Source: Mesobacillus subterraneus (GTDB lineage Bacteria; Bacillota; Bacilli; Bacillales; Cytobacillaceae). Taken from it: a stretch of 57,654 nt of DNA. The stretch covers positions 1 to 57,654 of the forward strand of contig NZ_JAMBOF010000024.1 in the NCBI RefSeq assembly GCF_023715485.1. Direction: 5' to 3'. Position 1 is the stretch's first letter. Each line of letters opens with the position of its first letter. Both the position numbers and the translations under genes were made by a program. Shown here piece by piece: positions 35,627 to 44,493 of this stretch. The notes below the pieces were generated by a model, which saw only the letters and a program-made list of their open reading frames with translations, was not told the DNA's origin and made no database searches.

Positions 35627-37000
35627 TTATTTCTTTACGTTCATTTTCCCTACATAATCTTCTTTGTTGACTTGACGTGCACGTGCAACAGCAAGCGCTT
35701 CACCTGGTACATCCTCAGTGATTGTTGATCCGGCTGCTACATAAGCTCCCTTGCCGATCGTAACTGGTGCAACAAGATTGGAATTGCAGCCAATGAATAC
35801 GCCGTCTTCAATCCTGGTCAAGAACTTGTTTTTACCGTCATAGTTTACTGTGATGGATCCGCAGCCGATGTTCACATCAGCGCCGACCTCAGCATCACCG
35901 ATATAGCTTAAGTGGGAAGCCTTGCTTCCTCGGCCAAATACCGCTTTTTTAATTTCGACGAAATTGCCGATTTTTACTTCATCATGAATATCAGAATCAG
36001 GCCTGATATGCGCAAATGGTCCAATATTTACTTCCGAACCAATTTTGCTGCTATAGGCCGCTGATTGGCGAATAACTGTATTGTTTCCAATTTCACATTC
36101 GCTAATTTCACTATTTGGCCCTAGCTGGCATTCGGAACCGATTGCTGTTGTACCTGAGATTGTAGTCCCTGGGAAAATGACCGTATCCTGTCCAATTGTC
36201 ACATCTGGTCCAATATACGTGTTATCAGGATCAATAAGTGAAACGCCATTGCGCATGTGGAACTCATTGATTCGCTTCTTCATTGTGCGTTCAGCTTCTG
36301 CAAGGGCAACCCTGTCGTTGACACCTAATGTCTCCGCAAAACTATCCGTAACATAGGCAGACACGATTTCACCCTGGTTTTTCAAAATCTCGATTACATC
36401 TGGAAGATAATATTCTCCCTGTACATTGTCATTTGATACATTATGGATTGCCTCGAACAATAGCTTATTGTCGAAGCAATAAGTGCCAGTATTGATTTCA
36501 TTGATGCTTCTTTCTTGTTCAGTCGCATCCTTATGCTCAACAATTTTTTCTACAAAACCATCAGCATTTCTGACAATCCGGCCGTAGCCAGTCGGGTCTT
36601 CTGCCCTCGCTGTCAGGATTGTAGCTTTTGCGTTCGTTTCTTCATGGTGTTTGAAAAGAGCTTCCATTGTTTCTGCCTTGATCAGCGGTGTGTCTCCGCA
36701 GACGACTATCGTGACGCCTTCTTTTTCGGCAAGCATTCCTTCTGACTGAAGGACCGCATGGGCAGTACCAAGCTGTTCTGCCTGCAGTGCGTATTGGCTG
36801 TCAGTGCCAAGCTGCTCTTTTACTTTTTCAGCGCCATGGCCGACAATTGTCACGATTTCTTTTATATTAAGACTTTTCACCTGGTCAATAACATGCTGTA
36901 CCATTGGCTTGCCGCATACAGGGTGAAGTACTTTATATAGCTTAGACTTCATTCTTGTTCCCTGACCGGCTGCTAAAATGATTGCATAACGATTAGACAT
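35627..37000 (-). CDS. glmU: Bifunctional N-acetylglucosamine-1-phosphate uridyltransferase / GlcN-1-P acetyltransferase
   Basis: Makes UDP-GlcNAc for peptidoglycan and teichoic acids. The N-terminal uridyltransferase has [19 protein letters not shown] and GDTPLI; from about residue 250 a left-handed beta-helix of hexapeptide repeats forms the acetyltransferase, with [11 protein letters not shown] and [13 protein letters not shown]. It is 457 residues long. GGAGG precedes the ATG, and its own sigma-A promoter lies 36 bases upstream. Called gcaD in B. subtilis. Confidence 0.97.
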   Translation of the reverse strand: MSNRYAIILAAGQGTRMKSKLYKVLHPVCGKPMVQHVIDQVKSLNIKEIVTIVGHGAEKVKEQLGTDSQYALQAEQLGTAHAVLQSEGMLAEKEGVTIVVCGDTPLIKAETMEALFKHHEETNAKATILTARAEDPTGYGRIVRNADGFVEKIVEHKDATEQERSINEINTGTYCFDNKLLFEAIHNVSNDNVQGEYYLPDVIEILKNQGEIVSAYVTDSFAETLGVNDRVALAEAERTMKKRINEFHMRNGVSLIDPDNTYIGPDVTIGQDTVIFPGTTISGTTAIGSECQLGPNSEISECEIGNNTVIRQSAAYSSKIGSEVNIGPFAHIRPDSDIHDEVKIGNFVEIKKAVFGRGSKASHLSYIGDAEVGADVNIGCGSITVNYDGKNKFLTRIEDGVFIGCNSNLVAPVTIGKGAYVAAGSTITEDVPGEALAVARARQVNKEDYVGKMNVKK

Positions 37001-37035
37001 TAGCAGGCCTCCAATTTACCTTTTTATCCATTACG

Positions 37036-37064
37036 AATATATCTTAAAAAGCCAGCCATTTCAA
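37036..37064 (-). promoter_or_regulatory. Promoter of glmU-prs-ctc
   Basis: On the minus strand, -35 TTGAAA (37059-37064), a 17-bp spacer, -10 TATATT (37036-37041). A family 3 repeat end, ACTCTTTTCGTAAA, lies just upstream near 37115-37130. Confidence 0.7.
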
Positions 37065-37180
37065 GAATAGAAGAACAAGTACAATTATTTGTCAGTTTAG
37101 GGAGGGGGGCATTTTTTACGAAAAGAGTCTAAAAAAGACTTAAAAATAGGTTTAGTCAGGGGAATAATGGGGATATAAAA

Positions 37181-37208
37181 AAGAGCCTTACTTATGCAGC
37201 AGGCTCTT
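37181..37208 (-). terminator. Terminator after spoVG
   Basis: A stem AAGAGCC / GGCTCTT followed by TTTTT on the minus strand, about 20 bases after the spoVG stop. Confidence 0.8.
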
Positions 37209-37227
37209 GATGTCTTGCGTTCTATTT

Positions 37228-37518
37228 CTAGGAAGCTCCAGCTTCTTCGAATTCAACTTCTAATTCACCTAAACGGTGGTACTCTGCCAATACAGCATCC
37301 TGAATCTTTCCGCGTGTACCCGAGTTGATCGGATGCGCGATATCACGGAACTCGCCATCAGGAGTGCGTTTACTTGGCATTGCAACAAATAGGCCGTTGT
37401 TTCCATCAATCACCCTGATATCATGGACAACAAACTCGTTGTCAAGCGTGATGGAAGCGATCGCTCTCATCCGTCCATCTGTATTAACGCGGCGTAATCT
37501 TACGTCAGTTACTTCCAT
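37228..37518 (-). CDS. spoVG: Septation/sporulation regulator SpoVG
   Basis: Small nucleic-acid-binding regulator affecting asymmetric septation, cortex formation and several post-exponential functions. The 96 residues match the family nearly throughout: [40 protein letters not shown] and [15 protein letters not shown]. The ATG at 37518 has AAGGTGGTGAAC upstream; the frame is open four codons further. It is single-gene and driven by a sigma-H promoter. Confidence 0.97.
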   Translation of the reverse strand: MEVTDVRLRRVNTDGRMRAIASITLDNEFVVHDIRVIDGNNGLFVAMPSKRTPDGEFRDIAHPINSGTRGKIQDAVLAEYHRLGELEVEFEEAGAS

Positions 37519-37561
37519 TCTGTTCACCACCTTTACAAATAGATAAAATTCTAGTTAAATA

Positions 37562-37590
37562 ATTCCACAACGAAATCAAATCTCCTTCTT
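37562..37590 (-). promoter_or_regulatory. Sigma-H promoter of spoVG
   Basis: On the minus strand, AAGGAGAT (around 37580-37588), 13 bases, GGAAT (37562-37566), matching the sigma-H pattern AGGAWWT-N12-14-RGAAT and the known spoVG P1. Upstream of it, 37590-37820 is AT-rich without a gene; in B. subtilis AbrB binds such sequence before spoVG, but I cannot identify an AbrB site by eye. Confidence 0.75.
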
Positions 37591-37827
37591 TCTGCAGAAA
37601 ATTTTTTTGAAAAAATAGGGCAAATTCGTGAACATTTTCATATTGAAAGCCCTAACATTCTCATTTCCTCTTGAAAAATAGGCTTTTATAGCTATTGACG
37701 CTGAATAATTCCTCCTCTTTGTTTTGGCGATTTCTACCTAATCGATCCGTTATCTCGTTCAATTTCTATATAACAAAAGCTTTCTAAACTAAACTTCTGC
37801 GTCGCTATTAAAAAAAAATAAAAAAAA

Positions 37828-37849
37828 CGCCCGTTTTATTTAACGAGCG
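37828..37849 (-). terminator. Terminator overlapping the ridA stop codon
   Basis: A stem CGCTCGTT / AACGGGCG (one G-U pair) followed by eight T on the minus strand. The 5' arm is made from the last codons of ridA, and the stop codon lies in the loop. Confidence 0.8.
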
Positions 37850-38210
37850 CTACTACTTCGATTTCTACCAAGGCATCTTTTGGCAGCCTTGCAACCTCAA
37901 CCGTCGAGCGTGCAGGCTTATGTACATTGAAGTACTCTGCGTACACTTCATTCAATTGAGCGAATTCATCCATATTCTTGATAAAAACCGTTGCTTTTAC
38001 GACTGTTTCCAGGGAAGCTCCCGCCGCTTCAAGCACAGCCTGCAGATTTTTGAATACCTGATGCGTCTGGGCCTTGATATCCCCTTCTACCATTACTCCT
38101 TCAGCAGTCAAAGGAATCTGCCCAGAGCTGAAGAAAAGATTGTTCACAACCACGCCTTGTGAATATGGGCCGATTGCCGCAGGCGCATTTGAAGTTTGTA
38201 CAATATTCAT
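37836..38210 (-). CDS. ridA: RidA family 2-iminobutanoate/2-iminopropanoate deaminase (YabJ)
   Basis: Hydrolyses reactive enamines/imines released by PLP enzymes; in B. subtilis YabJ is encoded with purR and needed for full purine repression. It is 124 residues with the YjgF/RidA signature ([20 protein letters not shown], and [18 protein letters not shown] at the C-terminus, including the conserved Arg). GGGGTG precedes the ATG. It follows purR by 33 bases, so the two are co-transcribed. Confidence 0.96.
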   Translation of the reverse strand: MNIVQTSNAPAAIGPYSQGVVVNNLFFSSGQIPLTAEGVMVEGDIKAQTHQVFKNLQAVLEAAGASLETVVKATVFIKNMDEFAQLNEVYAEYFNVHKPARSTVEVARLPKDALVEIEVVALVK

Positions 38211-38243
38211 ATTGTCACCCCATCTTTTTTATCGTCTGAACAA

Positions 38244-39068
38244 TTATTCTTTACGCAAGAAGTAATTTCCTTCACTAACGGTAATATTTCGTTCTTTTAC
38301 ATCGACATTTGAAAGGCGGACGAGGGAGAGGTACTCATCGACAAGCCTTTCTTCAATGTTTTCCGATTCCACCAGAACGGCAATGCCCGCCAATTCAGCC
38401 TTAAATTCTTCAAGCAGGTTGATCATCCCGTTCACCGTTCCGCCTGCCTTCATGAAGTCATCGACGATCAATACCTTCGAGCCTTCCGCCAGGCTTCGTT
38501 TGGAAAGCACCATGGTCTGGATCCTTTTTGATGAACCAGAAACATAATTGATGCTGACAGTCGAACCTTCTGTCACCTTGCTATCCCTGCGGACGATTAC
38601 AACAGGTACATTCAAATAGCTTGCCACTGCGTAAGCAATCGGAATACCTTTGGTCGCAACCGTCATGACTACTTCAATATCTTTCTTGGCAAAGGCAGAA
38701 GCGAGCAGCCTTCCGACCTCCTGGACAATCGCAGGATTTCCAAGGATATCATTCATGTAGAGGTAGCCGCCTGGCAACAGCCTGTCCGGGCTCGCCATAA
38801 TCTTGCAAAGGTCATTTATTACATCCTTTGCCTTGTCATCGCTGACGTTGACGTTGAACTTAACCCCTCCGGCAGCGCCTGGCACCGTTTGGAGGACTCC
38901 GATTCCCCGCTGTTCAAATGTTTCTTTGATAATTCCCAGATCTTCACTGATCGAGGACTTCGCTGAACCATATTTATCCGCAAAATAGGTTAGCGGCACC
39001 AAATGGCGAGGATGTTCAAGCAAATAAGTCGTCATATCAATCAAACGCTCGCTGCGTCGAAATTTCAT
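38244..39068 (-). CDS. purR: Purine operon repressor PurR
   Basis: Represses purine synthesis and transport genes and is released from DNA by PRPP. The N-terminal winged helix (residues 1-74) is followed by a phosphoribosyltransferase-like domain with the PRPP motif VLIVDDFMKAGGT. It is 274 residues, slightly shorter than B. subtilis at 285. The ATG follows GGGGG by seven bases. The promoter region holds an inverted pair of PurBox sites, implying autoregulation. Confidence 0.96.
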   Translation of the reverse strand: MKFRRSERLIDMTTYLLEHPRHLVPLTYFADKYGSAKSSISEDLGIIKETFEQRGIGVLQTVPGAAGGVKFNVNVSDDKAKDVINDLCKIMASPDRLLPGGYLYMNDILGNPAIVQEVGRLLASAFAKKDIEVVMTVATKGIPIAYAVASYLNVPVVIVRRDSKVTEGSTVSINYVSGSSKRIQTMVLSKRSLAEGSKVLIVDDFMKAGGTVNGMINLLEEFKAELAGIAVLVESENIEERLVDEYLSLVRLSNVDVKERNITVSEGNYFLRKE

Positions 39069-39081
39069 TAAAGAACCCCCA

Positions 39082-39131
39082 AAATCCGAATATTTAAGGT
39101 TAATATACCACCATTATACGGATTTAATCAA
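39082..39131 (-). promoter_or_regulatory. purR promoter with paired PurBox sites
   Basis: On the plus strand, AAATCCGAATATT (39082-39094) fits the PurBox AWWWCCGAACWWT at 12 of 13 positions; ATTATACGGATTT (39113-39125) fits its reverse complement at 11 of 13. They are inverted with an 18-base gap. The minus-strand promoter (TTGATT about 39126-39131, 18 bp, TATATT about 39102-39107) overlaps them and starts within the ispE stop. Confidence 0.75.
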
Positions 39132-39993
39132 GGGTATGGCGCTCCCCGAGCATCCTGACAGCAAACACCTGATCACAAAATCCTCTTAAGCCATTATAAA
39201 TTCGGTGCATCCGAGAATCATGCTCCACGAGGCTGAACACAGTCGGGCCGCTTCCGCTCATTAAAACAGCATCCGCGCCGAAGCGCTTCATCTGATCCTT
39301 AATCTGCGCAACCTCAGGATACAGAGAAAGGGTCACATCTTCCAGGACATTTCCGACACTGCTGCAGACCTGGTTGAAATCACCTTTTTCAATCGCAGAA
39401 ATCATTTCTTTTGTAGGCGGATGCTGAACCTTATCAACATTAAGCCGGCGATAAACTTCCGCAGTCGAAACCCCGATAAAAGGCTTCGCCAATACGATCC
39501 AGCATGTTGGCGGTGCTGGGAGCTGTTTAATGATTTCTCCCCGTCCGGTCGCAAGAGCCGTTCCCCCATATACACAGAAAGAAACATCCGACCCTATTTC
39601 AGCTCCTAGTACTGCAAGCTCATCCAAATTCAGGCCTAGATTCCAAAGCTTATTAAGCCCTCTTAACGTAGCGGCCGCATCACTGCTGCCGCCAGCCAGT
39701 CCCGCTGCCACAGGAATTGTTTTCTCGATTCCAATGACTACGCCCTTTTTTACCTGGAACCTCTCCTTCAACAAATGAGCTGCCTGGTAAGCAAGGTTCC
39801 GCTGGTCATCCGGAACAAATCTATTGTGTGATTGAATCACGATCCTGTCTTCATCTAGCAAACTAAGCTCAATGCGATCAGCTAAATCAATCGTCGTCAT
39901 GACCATCTCAACTTCATGGTAACCGTCCGGACGTTTATGTAAAACATCAAGCGACAAGTTGATTTTCGCTGGCGCCTTCACTAAAACCTTCAC
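39124..39993 (-). CDS. ispE: 4-diphosphocytidyl-2-C-methyl-D-erythritol kinase
   Basis: GHMP kinase of the MEP isoprenoid pathway. [13 protein letters not shown] at the N-terminus, the ATP loop [37 protein letters not shown], and [11 protein letters not shown] are intact. GTG at 39993 has AGGTGG five bases upstream and gives 289 residues, the B. subtilis length; the GTG three codons further upstream overlaps that ribosome site. It lies between sspF and purR. Confidence 0.96.
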   Translation of the reverse strand: MKVLVKAPAKINLSLDVLHKRPDGYHEVEMVMTTIDLADRIELSLLDEDRIVIQSHNRFVPDDQRNLAYQAAHLLKERFQVKKGVVIGIEKTIPVAAGLAGGSSDAAATLRGLNKLWNLGLNLDELAVLGAEIGSDVSFCVYGGTALATGRGEIIKQLPAPPTCWIVLAKPFIGVSTAEVYRRLNVDKVQHPPTKEMISAIEKGDFNQVCSSVGNVLEDVTLSLYPEVAQIKDQMKRFGADAVLMSGSGPTVFSLVEHDSRMHRIYNGLRGFCDQVFAVRMLGERHTLD

Positions 39994-40050
39994 TGCTTCC
40001 ACCTACTTTAAACGAAATCCATATTTTGTCCTATTTTACCACAAAAAGAT

Positions 40051-40175
40051 AAGAAATGCGCAAGCGCCTTGGTCAGCCCCGACAAGCGCTGGAGGGCCGA
40101 CCGGTGAAGTCCGTTCTTTGACTTCATCGGGCGGATCGAAGCGACTCGAGGGGCTAGGCGCTGTAGCTAGACAAT
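40051..40175 (+). repeat. Palindromic repeat family 1, copy R4
   Basis: A full-type copy 57 bases upstream of ispE: AAGAAATGCGCAAGCGCC at the left, the central GGTGAAGTC...GACTTCATC hairpin, and GGCGCTGTAGCTAGACA at the right. It differs from R3 by scattered substitutions and one extra C in the loop. Confidence 0.85.
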
Positions 40176-40180
40176 TATCG

Positions 40181-40488
40181 AATTTGAATAATACGCTTTG
40201 AGTAATAAAAGTAAGACTCCACTGCTTAAAACATTCCTCTATTTTATCATTGGAATAATGTCGAATACAGTAATTTCACAAAGAATTAGAGAATGTATGC
40301 GGATCTTCTTTACCATTTTCCGCTTTATGAAAGGCTCTTTTCATAAACTTTGGTGCTTTTTCAAACCGTTTTATGGCATTGCGGGTCAGGAGCAACAAGA
40401 AAAGAGCCCGAAGCCTGACTGAATGCGGCAAAGAGATTTTGTACGAAAAGCAACAATCAATGCGAAAACAGCATTATATAAAATGAAA
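40181..40488. other. Intergenic stretch between ispE and sspF with one foldback end
   Basis: No gene seen. On the plus strand, GGCTCTTTTCATAAAC begins near 40332, and GAAAAGAGCC follows near 40399-40408 as an inverted partner, so 40332-40408 looks like a short foldback of repeat family 3. No flanking duplication is apparent. Confidence 0.45.
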
Positions 40489-40490
40489 AA

Positions 40491-40510
40491 GCCGGAGCAA
40501 ATGCCCCGGC
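40491..40510 (-). terminator. Orphan terminator-like hairpin
   Basis: A 9-bp stem GCCGGGGCA / TGCTCCGGC followed by TTTTTC on the minus strand. It lies about 150 bases beyond the sspF stop and after another hairpin, so the transcript it ends is not clear. Confidence 0.6.
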
Positions 40511-40532
40511 GCCGCGATGGATCTGAATATAT

Positions 40533-40599
40533 AAGAAAAGCGCAAGCGCCTTGGTCAGGGGAGCTGAACATTTCTCGAAGTGAAATTTATACTGCCTTA
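40533..40599 (+). repeat. Palindromic repeat family 1, copy R5 (heavily deleted)
   Basis: Keeps only the left end AAGAAAAGCGCAAGCGCC TTGGTCAG and the right tail (AGCTGAACATTTCTCGAAGTG, ending near TATACTGCCTTA). The whole palindromic centre is missing. Confidence 0.75.
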
Positions 40600-40612
40600 T
40601 CTCTATATATAA

Positions 40613-40634
40613 ACAGCCACAAAAGGCAGGCTGT
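40613..40634 (-). terminator. Likely terminator of sspF
   Basis: A stem ACAGCC / GGCTGT with a 10-base loop and T-rich sequence after it on the minus strand, about 30 bases after sspF. Confidence 0.55.
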
Positions 40635-40662
40635 CCGGCAGTTCAAAAAATATCTATCTAGG

Positions 40663-40842
40663 TCAGTGTTTTTGGTTCGCAAGCTGCTGTTCGGCTAGTT
40701 CGATTGCGCGCTTTACCATATTTCCTGCATCCTTGGCCCGGATACCGCCCCATCCTTCCGTTTGGACGACATCATAAAAACCAAGCTCCTTGGCGAGCTC
40801 TTCCTTCAACCTATCAGACATAATCCCTCTTCTTCTGCCCAT
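40663..40842 (-). CDS. sspF: Small acid-soluble spore protein, alpha/beta type (SspF)
   Basis: DNA-binding protein packed on the chromosome of the dormant spore. It is 59 residues: [20 protein letters not shown], then [25 protein letters not shown]. The conserved Gly-rich and DAGNMV segments are those of the SspF group. The ATG at 40842 is nine bases after AAAGGAG; an ATG three codons earlier adjoins the ribosome site. A candidate sigma-G promoter lies 34 bases upstream. Confidence 0.95.
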   Translation of the reverse strand: MGRRRGIMSDRLKEELAKELGFYDVVQTEGWGGIRAKDAGNMVKRAIELAEQQLANQKH

Positions 40843-40875
40843 TGCTACCATCTCCTTTCACCATCGCTGCATATT

Positions 40876-40904
40876 TAGTATCTTTTTAAAAGAAGTTTTT
40901 CATG
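40876..40904 (-). promoter_or_regulatory. Candidate sigma-G promoter of sspF
   Basis: On the minus strand, -10 GATACTA (40876-40882), identical to the element upstream of spoVT, with a weak -35 CATGA 17 bases upstream. Forespore expression is expected for this gene family. Confidence 0.4.
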
Positions 40905-40996
40905 TGACCCTATTTTATCCTGTGAATAGGGAAATTTGGGCAAAATAAAAAGCAGCCAACCCGAAAGTCCACTGCCTGTACCGCATTGAGCCGTGA

Positions 40997-41260
40997 TTAG
41001 CTCAAAGCCATTGATCCTGTTGTATCTTCAAAGAAGGTAATTTCAACCGTTTCAGTTAAAACATCTGCGTAGCTGTACGAAACACGTTCAAAAGCATTTT
41101 CATCCTGGTCAAGCTCAATGACGAAAACTGAAGGATAAGTTTCAGCTAATACGCCTGAACGTTCAATCGTTTTTCTGCGTCCACCATTGGCCTTTAGCAA
41201 AAGTCTTTTTCCCAAGTTTGAATCAAGTGCTTTTTTGATATCCGATAATGTTTTTGGCAT
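40997..41260 (-). CDS. veg: Veg protein (biofilm/matrix-linked small protein)
   Basis: An 87-residue conserved Bacillaceae protein, known mainly for its very strong vegetative promoter; in B. subtilis it has been reported to stimulate biofilm genes by antagonising Sin[21 protein letters not shown] and VFVIELD are the recognisable parts. It has no membrane segment and no enzyme motif. The ATG at 41260 has GAGGTGG upstream; the frame extends 13 codons further but lacks support. Confidence 0.95.
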   Translation of the reverse strand: MPKTLSDIKKALDSNLGKRLLLKANGGRRKTIERSGVLAETYPSVFVIELDQDENAFERVSYSYADVLTETVEITFFEDTTGSMALS

Positions 41261-41281
41261 TCGGTCCACCTCACTGTGTAA

Positions 41282-41352
41282 AGTATAACACGCTGACATA
41301 ATTTAGTCAAACAAAAACATAAATTATAACAGTAGACAAAAATAAAAGTCAA
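41282..41352 (-). promoter_or_regulatory. Tandem sigma-A promoters of veg
   Basis: On the minus strand, distal: TTGACT (41347-41352), an 18-bp spacer ending TGT, TATAAT (41323-41328). Proximal: TTGACT (41305-41310), a 17-bp spacer, TATACT (41282-41287). Two near-consensus promoters 41 bases apart recall the vegI/vegII pair of B. subtilis. Confidence 0.85.
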
Positions 41353-41466
41353 TGTTTTTTCGTCTTCTTTTTCTTCTAATTTTCAACATTTTTAGATTAG
41401 CCTTTAACACGGTAAAATATGTACCCTATTCCATAAAAAAACGCCGGATGAGACTGAATCCCAGTC

Positions 41467-42345
41467 TTAATCCGGCGAATTTTTCTTATATGGCATTCCT
41501 GTCCTTAAAACTCCCTTGGTTTCGATGCCTCCGAGACCTTTTTCCCCTGTCAATGTATTTCTCAATACATCCCAGACATTAATGCGCTCCATGAACGGCG
41601 TGAAGCTGATTTTAGCTACTATATAAACCGGATCGAGCGCGTGAATATTGACTCTGGAAGGCGAACTGGCAAAATTAGCCCCAGCATTGATCAGTGATTC
41701 AAAATGGGATTGACATGCCCCAGCAAAGATTACCAGCTGATCAAGATGAGGGATCTTCCGCCTCGCTTCCCTGACTGTCTGGACAAAATGCTTGGAATGG
41801 CGGTACGCATTTATGTCGTCCATGGATCCTTTAGATTTTGAATAGGCGTCATGACCGGTGATGACCAATATATCCGGCCTGTAATAATCAATCAAGGTAC
41901 CGACTTTTTCAGGCATCTCCTTTTCATTGCAGTGAATGCCGTAAACCGGAACGCCGACCTTTTCATAGAGGGTCAGGCATTTTTTTAAATAATTTGGGTC
42001 TCCATCTATATGGAGCACCTTTCCCGGCATCTGAAAGTAATTATATGATTTGCTATATCCCTCAGTGGCTTCATATTCTTGCTTCTGCTGCAATAAATCG
42101 ACATCCTGCCGAAAGAGCTTATATGACTGTTCCTCAAGTGACCGGAATTCCTTTGTCAGCCTCATGCGCATATTCGGATCAATCCTTAATAAATCCTCAT
42201 AGGGAGCATCCGCTATCAGCCGAAAATCCTCACCGTATAATATCGCGATTTTCTTGCCATGTATCTCTCTGATATCGATTACCCGGAACATAATGTCGCA
42301 TTGATACGAAACCCTGCCGACGATATCCATGAGGTTAATATTCAC
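41467..42345 (-). CDS. yabG: Sporulation-specific protease YabG
   Basis: Peptidase family U57; processes spore coat proteins such as SafA and SpoIVA in the mother cell. GTG at 42345, eight bases after GGAG, gives 292 residues, close to B. subtilis at 290. Conserved stretches are ILYGEDFRLIADAPYEDL, VLHIDGDP, ILVITGHDAY and IFAGACQSHFE, the last two holding candidate catalytic His and Cys. A well-formed sigma-K promoter lies upstream. Confidence 0.93.
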   Translation of the reverse strand: MNINLMDIVGRVSYQCDIMFRVIDIREIHGKKIAILYGEDFRLIADAPYEDLLRIDPNMRMRLTKEFRSLEEQSYKLFRQDVDLLQQKQEYEATEGYSKSYNYFQMPGKVLHIDGDPNYLKKCLTLYEKVGVPVYGIHCNEKEMPEKVGTLIDYYRPDILVITGHDAYSKSKGSMDDINAYRHSKHFVQTVREARRKIPHLDQLVIFAGACQSHFESLINAGANFASSPSRVNIHALDPVYIVAKISFTPFMERINVWDVLRNTLTGEKGLGGIETKGVLRTGMPYKKNSPD

Positions 42346-42398
42346 AATCCTCACTCCAATTGCCCCGCACAAAGGCTGCGCTAAATGGTTTTCATACA

Positions 42399-42428
42399 TA
42401 AACTATGCAAAAACCCATAAACATGTGC
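42399..42428 (-). promoter_or_regulatory. Sigma-K promoter of yabG
   Basis: On the minus strand, GCAC (42425-42428), 17 bases, CATAGTTTA (42399-42407), matching the sigma-K pattern (AC at -35, CATANNNTA at -10). The predicted leader is about 45 bases. It fits late mother-cell expression of a coat protease. Confidence 0.75.
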
Positions 42429-42519
42429 TTTTTAGGCATTTTGGGGATTGCCTTATGGACAGTAAAAGGAGCATCCCAAGGAATATTCCTAAATTCGTTC
42501 GTTTTTTTCTAAATCAAAA

Positions 42520-42539
42520 AAGCCCGGGAACACCGGACT

Positions 42540-42540
<1 letters not shown>
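42520..42540 (-). terminator. Terminator after rsmA
   Basis: A stem AAGTCCGG / CCGGGCTT (one G-U pair) followed by TTTTT on the minus strand; the 5' arm starts at the rsmA stop codon. Confidence 0.8.
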
Positions 42541-43971
<1,431 letters not shown>

Positions 43972-44006
43972 GATTCCTCCAAGCACAATACATTTACTTA
44001 TTTTTT

Positions 44007-44288
44007 GGCTCTGTTAAAGCTCGATGTTGTTATTTAACCCTGTTGATTGTAGTGGAAGGCGCGAAGACTCCTCCGAAAATGCTAACGCATTTCCATCGTG
44101 CGTGGGCAGGTTCGAGGAAGTTCAATCAAAGTCCTGCGGGATCAGCTGGACAGCTGAGACCTAGGTGAAATGATTCTCGTGAGAAATCATTTGCACCCCG
44201 CAGGAGCTTGCGACGAGGAGGCTCAGCGCCAGCCCCGCGGAAAGCGAAGCGCCTGGAACGAAAATCAACAGCCTAATTTAACAGAGCC
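44007..44288 (+). mobile_element. Non-autonomous foldback element (MITE), copy 2, 282 bp
   Basis: Same element as at 12601: perfect ends GGCTCTGTTAAA / TTTAACAGAGCC and an exact 8-bp target duplication TATTTTTT (43999-44006 and 44289-44296). It carries about 36 extra bases in the middle that form their own hairpin (AAATGATT...AATCATTT), absent from copy 1. Otherwise the two are closely similar over their length. No protein is encoded. It lies between the yabE terminator and rnmV. Confidence 0.92.
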
Positions 44289-44429
44289 TATTTTTTAAAA
44301 AATCTTTTAAAAAAATAAAAAATCCTGTGAAATAAATGAAACATTTCTGAAATATAATCGTCTATATAAGTGAAATCTTTTTTGATTAGCTTTAACTGAA
44401 ACGGGTAATGAATAATGAATACTTTTCTT

Positions 44430-44448
44430 ATTATACCTTAAACGCAAA
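44430..44448 (-). promoter_or_regulatory. Possible promoter of rnmV-rsmA, beyond the MITE
   Basis: On the minus strand, -10 TATAAT (44430-44435) preceded by AGG; the -35 is T-rich and weak. If this is the native promoter, the rnmV transcript runs through the entire MITE before the start codon. Confidence 0.4.
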
Positions 44449-44462
44449 ATGAAAAAACAAAA

Positions 44463-44486
44463 ATGCAGAGGAAGGTTCCCCTGCAT
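44463..44486 (-). terminator. Terminator after yabE
   Basis: A stem ATGCAGGGGAA / TTCCTCTGCAT followed by TTTTTGTTTTTT on the minus strand, a few bases after the yabE stop. Confidence 0.85.
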
Positions 44487-44493
44487 CCATGAA

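Noticed and set aside
40386-40571. 61-codon minus-strand frame between ispE and sspF
   Set aside because: It runs through a terminator hairpin and two repeat ends; the protein is Cys-rich nonsense without a ribosome site.
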